A stretch of DNA of 9,727 nt from an uncultured Oscillospiraceae bacterium (GTDB lineage: Bacteria; Bacillota; Clostridia; Oscillospirales; Oscillospiraceae): the NCBI GenBank assembly GCA_934511545.1, contig CAKSWM010000036.1, positions 1-9,727 on the forward strand, read 5' to 3'. The notes below the pieces were generated by a model, which saw only the letters and a list, made by a program, of their open reading frames with translations, was not told the origin of the DNA and ran no database searches. Below are positions 6,178 through 9,727 of this stretch, one piece after another (the stretch's first letter is position 1; every line of letters begins with the position of its first letter). The translations under genes and the position numbers were made by a program.

Positions 6178-9100
6178 TCAATATTCGGCGGTTCCCTCGA
6201 ATACCTGTGTCGCTCCGCCGGTCATGGTGATACCCTCGTCGGTGTAATTTATGACAAGGTCTCCTCCCCGGAGCCTGACGGTTATGTCCTCGCCTTTCCG
6301 GCAGAAGCCGCTTTCCACAGCTGCGACGACCGCCGCACAGGCGCCCGTACCGCAGCCCATCGTCTCGCCGTTTCCGCGCTCCCAGACGCGCATTTTGATC
6401 GTACATTCGTTCACGACCCGGATAAACTCCGTGTTCACACGCTCGGGAAACAGCTCGTCATATTCAAATTTCGGCCCCAGTTCGCCAACATCCACCTCAT
6501 CGACCCTGTCCACAAACACAACACAATGCGGATTGCCTATAGACACGCAGGTTATATCATACTCGCCGTCCGCAGCGTTGACCCGGCGCGAGATAACGCT
6601 TTCCCCGTCCAGCTTTACCGGGATCAGCTTCGGGTCAAGCACCGCCTTTCCCATGTCAACGGTGACGGAGCTGACCTTTCCGTTTCTGGTCGACAGGTGC
6701 ACTGTCTTGACGCCGCTTGCCGTCTCGATCGAAAATTCGTCCTTTGTGCAGATGCCGCGATCATACAGATACTTACTGACGCAGCGCAGCGCGTTGCCGG
6801 CAAGCTTTCCCTCGCTGCCGTCCTTGTTGAAGATGCGCATTCCGGCGTCCGCCGCATCGCTCTTTTCAATGAGCACAATGCCGTCGCCGCCGACGCCGTA
6901 GTGGCGGTCGCAGAGGTGCACGCACAGTGATTCCGGACTTGTTATGGCCCCGTCAAAATTTTCGATGTATATATAGTCGTTTCCAAGGTCCTGCATCTTT
7001 GTGAAGCGTATAGTCTGCTTCTCTGTGCGCAAGTGCGCGATGTCAACAAGCTCGGTGTTCTGCTGCGTATAGCGGCAGGCAAGGATGTCGGCCATAGCAT
7101 TGGCCGTGTCGAGCGAAGTCAGGCACGGTATGGACAGCTGAAGTGCCCGGCGGTTGAGCTTTATGAAATCGCGTATATACTCCGGCTCGGTCGATCCGGT
7201 CAGGATGATATAGTCTATCTCACCGCTCTCCAGAAGCTCAAAGACGCGGCTGTCCTGTCCAAGCTTGCCGACGATCTCGACGTCCGTTCCGAGTCTTGCT
7301 ATCTCGCGCGCTGTTCCGTCCGTCGCATAGAGCTTATACCCCATATCATCCAGCTTTCTGGCGATATTCACGATCTCGGGCTGGTCCCGGCGGTTGACGC
7401 TTATGAGTATGCCGCCCTGACGTTCCTGCTGCGTTCTGCCCTTGAGCTTATAGCCGCCCGACACGAGGCCCTTGAAAAGTGCCTCATCCAGCGTTCTGCC
7501 GACACCGAGCACCTCGCCCGTCGATTTCATCTCCGGTGAGAGTGCGGAGTTTGCGTCGGAGAGCTTCTCAAACGAAAAGACCGGGACCTTCACGGCGACA
7601 TACGGACTCTGGCGGTAAAGCCCCGTGCCGTATCCCATATCCCTGAGCTTTCCGCCGACCATAAGGGCCGACGCGATATCGACCATCGGAACGCCCGTTA
7701 CCTTGCTGATATACGGCACCGTGCGCGATGCGCGGGGATTGACCTCGATGACATAGAGTTCGCCGTTGTATATCAGATACTGTATGTTGACAAGCCCTCT
7801 TGTCTTGAGCGAAAGGGCAAGCTTTTCACTGCACTCAACGATGATATCGAGCATCTTGTCGCTGAGATTGAACGGCGGGTAAACAGCTATGGAGTCGCCG
7901 CTGTGAACGCCAGCGCGTTCGATATGCTGCATAACGCCGGGGATAAGCGCGTCCTCGCCGTCGGAGATAACATCGACCTCCAGTTCCGTACCCATCAGGT
8001 ACTGATCGACAAGAACGGGGTTTTCAACGCCGCCGGAAAGGATGATGGACATATAAAGCTCCACATCCTCGTCATTGTGTGCAATGACCATGTTCTGTCC
8101 GCCGATCACATATGACGGGCGCAGCAGCACGGGATAGCCGAGCTCGTTTGCGGCCTTCAGCGCCTCATCCAGACCGGTAACGCCCATACCCCTCGGTCGC
8201 TTGATGTTAAAGCGCTCCAGAAGCTCGTCAAAGCGTTCCCTGTCCTCCGCCATGTCGATGCTCTCTGCGGAGGTGCCGAGTATGCGTATGCCATGTGTGT
8301 CAAGATACTGTGTCAGCTTTATTGCGGTCTGTCCGCCGAAGGCGACGACAACGCCTATCGGCTTTTCGACCTCGACGATATTCATTATATCCTCGTCGCA
8401 CAGCGGCTCGAAATACAGCCGGTCCGCCGTATCATAGTCCGTGGAAACAGTCTCCGGATTGTTGTTCACGATAACAACGTCATACCCCAGCTTTTTGAGC
8501 GACCAGACACAGTGGACGGAACTGTAATCGAATTCTATGCCCTGTCCGATACGTATCGGGCCGGAGCCCAGCACCATGATGACCGGTCTGCCGGAGCGCG
8601 TGAAGGCCCGCGACTCACACACCGTGTCAAAGGACGAATAGAAATACGGCGTCTCGGCGTCGAACTCTGCGCCGCAGGTATCGACCATTTTGTACACGGA
8701 GCTTCTGTGCGGCAGCGTCTGCGCCCCCGTCAGAGCCAGAAGGCTTCTGTCAAGATAGCCGAGCTTCTTTCCGCGAAGATAATCCTCTTCGGAGAGGCTG
8801 CCGCTGTTTTCGATCTCATTTTCAAAATCAGCAAGCTTTTTGAGTTTATATGTAAACCATTTGTCGATTTTTGTTATTGACTGTATCTCTTCCGGAGATA
8901 TTCCTGCTTTCAGCGCTTCAAAAACCGTAAACAGCCTGTGGTCGTCCATATTGCGCAGACGGTCGCGCACCGGTTCGTCGGTGTCCGGTCTGCGGTTGAG
9001 CGTATCCATGCCGATCTCAGCTCCGCGGACGGCCTTCATTATGGCCATCTCAAAGCTGGGGGCTATCGACATGACTTCGCCCGTCGCTTTCATTTGGGTA

Positions 9101-9727
9101 CCAAGCTTGCGCGAAGCGTCATGGAACTTGTCAAACGGCCACTTCGGAAATTTGACGACCACATAGTCCAGCGCCGGTTCAAAGCAGGCGCAGGTCTTTC
9201 CGGTTATGTCGTTCCTGATCTCGTCAAGGGTATATCCGAGAGCTATTCTTGTTGCTGCCTTCGCTATCGGATAGCCCGTCGCCTTGCTCGCCAGGGCCGA
9301 GGAACGCGAAACGCGCGGATTGACCTCGATAACGGAATACTCAAAGCTGTTGGGATCGAGCGCAAACTGACAGTTGCAGCCGCCGACGACCCCGAGCGCG
9401 GTTATGATATCCAGCGAAGCCGTGCGCAGCATCTGATACTCCCTGTCCGAAAGCGTCAGCGCCGGGGCGGCGACGATGCTGTCACCGGTGTGCACACCGA
9501 CCGGATCAAAGTTCTCCATAGAGCAGACGGCGATGACGTTTCCGGCGCTGTCGCGCATCGTCTCAAACTCTATCTCCTTCCAGCCGTATATATATCGCTC
9601 GACAAGCACCTGAGTTATCGGGGACAGCTCAAGGCCGACAGACGCTATCGTTTGCAGCTCGTCCGCCGTATATGCAACGCCCCCGCCGGCTCCGCCGAGA
9701 GTGAAGGCGGGCCGCACGATGACGGGG
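6178..9727 (-). CDS. carB-dapF: Carbamoyl-phosphate synthase large subunit fused to a diaminopimelate epimerase domain (5' end outside window)
   Basis: One uninterrupted frame of 1183 visible codons including the stop. The part from 9727 to about 7012 is CarB from [12 protein letters not shown] onward (about residue 169 in the E. coli enzyme). It comprises the rest of ATP-grasp 1 with [16 protein letters not shown] (near 9320), the oligomerisation region, the second synthetase half starting [13 protein letters not shown] (near 8571) with NPRASRTVP (near 7735), and the MGS-like regulatory domain (about 7410-7080). A linker of about 19 residues leads to a 277-residue DapF domain (7011-6178): [66 protein letters not shown]. 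CarB makes carbamoyl phosphate for pyrimidines and arginine; DapF makes meso-diaminopimelate for lysine and peptidoglycan. The first DapF catalytic cysteine is alanine (GCC at 6801-6799); the second remains (6354-6352). The GTG at 9717 is internal, not the start. Confidence 0.93.
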   Translation of the reverse strand, partial: PVIVRPAFTLGGAGGGVAYTADELQTIASVGLELSPITQVLVERYIYGWKEIEFETMRDSAGNVIAVCSMENFDPVGVHTGDSIVAAPALTLSDREYQMLRTASLDIITALGVVGGCNCQFALDPNSFEYSVIEVNPRVSRSSALASKATGYPIAKAATRIALGYTLDEIRNDITGKTCACFEPALDYVVVKFPKWPFDKFHDASRKLGTQMKATGEVMSIAPSFEMAIMKAVRGAEIGMDTLNRRPDTDEPVRDRLRNMDDHRLFTVFEALKAGISPEEIQSITKIDKWFTYKLKKLADFENEIENSGSLSEEDYLRGKKLGYLDRSLLALTGAQTLPHRSSVYKMVDTCGAEFDAETPYFYSSFDTVCESRAFTRSGRPVIMVLGSGPIRIGQGIEFDYSSVHCVWSLKKLGYDVVIVNNNPETVSTDYDTADRLYFEPLCDEDIMNIVEVEKPIGVVVAFGGQTAIKLTQYLDTHGIRILGTSAESIDMAEDRERFDELLERFNIKRPRGMGVTGLDEALKAANELGYPVLLRPSYVIGGQNMVIAHNDEDVELYMSIILSGGVENPVLVDQYLMGTELEVDVISDGEDALIPGVMQHIERAGVHSGDSIAVYPPFNLSDKMLDIIVECSEKLALSLKTRGLVNIQYLIYNGELYVIEVNPRASRTVPYISKVTGVPMVDIASALMVGGKLRDMGYGTGLYRQSPYVAVKVPVFSFEKLSDANSALSPEMKSTGEVLGVGRTLDEALFKGLVSGGYKLKGRTQQERQGGILISVNRRDQPEIVNIARKLDDMGYKLYATDGTAREIARLGTDVEIVGKLGQDSRVFELLESGEIDYIILTGSTEPEYIRDFIKLNRRALQLSIPCLTSLDTANAMADILACRYTQQNTELVDIAHLRTEKQTIRFTKMQDLGNDYIYIENFDGAITSPESLCVHLCDRHYGVGGDGIVLIEKSDAADAGMRIFNKDGSEGKLAGNALRCVSKYLYDRGICTKDEFSIETASGVKTVHLSTRNGKVSSVTVDMGKAVLDPKLIPVKLDGESVISRRVNAADGEYDITCVSIGNPHCVVFVDRVDEVDVGELGPKFEYDELFPERVNTEFIRVVNECTIKMRVWERGNGETMGCGTGACAAVVAAVESGFCRKGEDITVRLRGGDLVINYTDEGITMTGGATQVFEGTAEY

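Noticed and set aside
8200..8880. Several plus-strand open frames of 70-195 codons across the carB region.
   Set aside because: They lie entirely opposite well-conserved CarB coding sequence and their products look like no protein; they are shadows.
9715..9717. GTG at 9717 as the start of the carB-dapF gene.
   Set aside because: The frame continues to the window edge as [12 protein letters not shown], matching internal CarB sequence, and about 165 N-terminal residues are still missing. The true start is outside the window.

Overview
The window looks like a chromosomal piece of a Gram-positive anaerobe of the Clostridia type (Bacillota). This is inferred from AGGAGG-type ribosome binding sites, free use of ATA for isoleucine alongside a moderately GC-rich genome, and the character of the encoded proteins. 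No species can be named from the sequence alone. There are no rRNA or tRNA genes, CRISPR arrays, transposases or phage genes.

The left part (1-5224, minus strand) is one likely operon. In transcription order it holds an unrecognised gene (5224-4595, whose reading frame appears to continue in the -1 frame to 4467), then dppB, dppC, dppD and dppF-like genes for a complete Opp/Dpp-type ABC importer core (two permeases, two ATPases). It ends with a secreted protein that carries only a 5'-nucleotidase C-terminal-type domain and runs off the left edge. Genes overlap or are spaced by a few bases. No substrate-binding protein is encoded in the visible part.

The control region (5225-5414) has back-to-back promoters: one leftward for the operon and one rightward for a TetR-family regulator (5415-6041). 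Between the two -35 boxes sit three copies of ATTCTAG in alternating orientation. The simplest reading is that the TetR protein binds there and represses both itself and the transporter operon.

A long perfect hairpin (6088-6138) is the shared bidirectional terminator between tetR and the convergent gene on its right.

The right part (6178-9727, minus strand) is a single open frame covering most of carbamoyl-phosphate synthase large subunit (CarB) fused without a stop to a full-length diaminopimelate epimerase (DapF) domain. The 5' end is beyond the window. The DapF domain keeps its second catalytic cysteine but has alanine where the first one belongs. This fused and apparently altered enzyme is the most unusual thing here. 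The next most interesting items are the probable frameshift in the unknown first gene of the transporter operon and the truncated, secreted 5'-nucleotidase-like protein.
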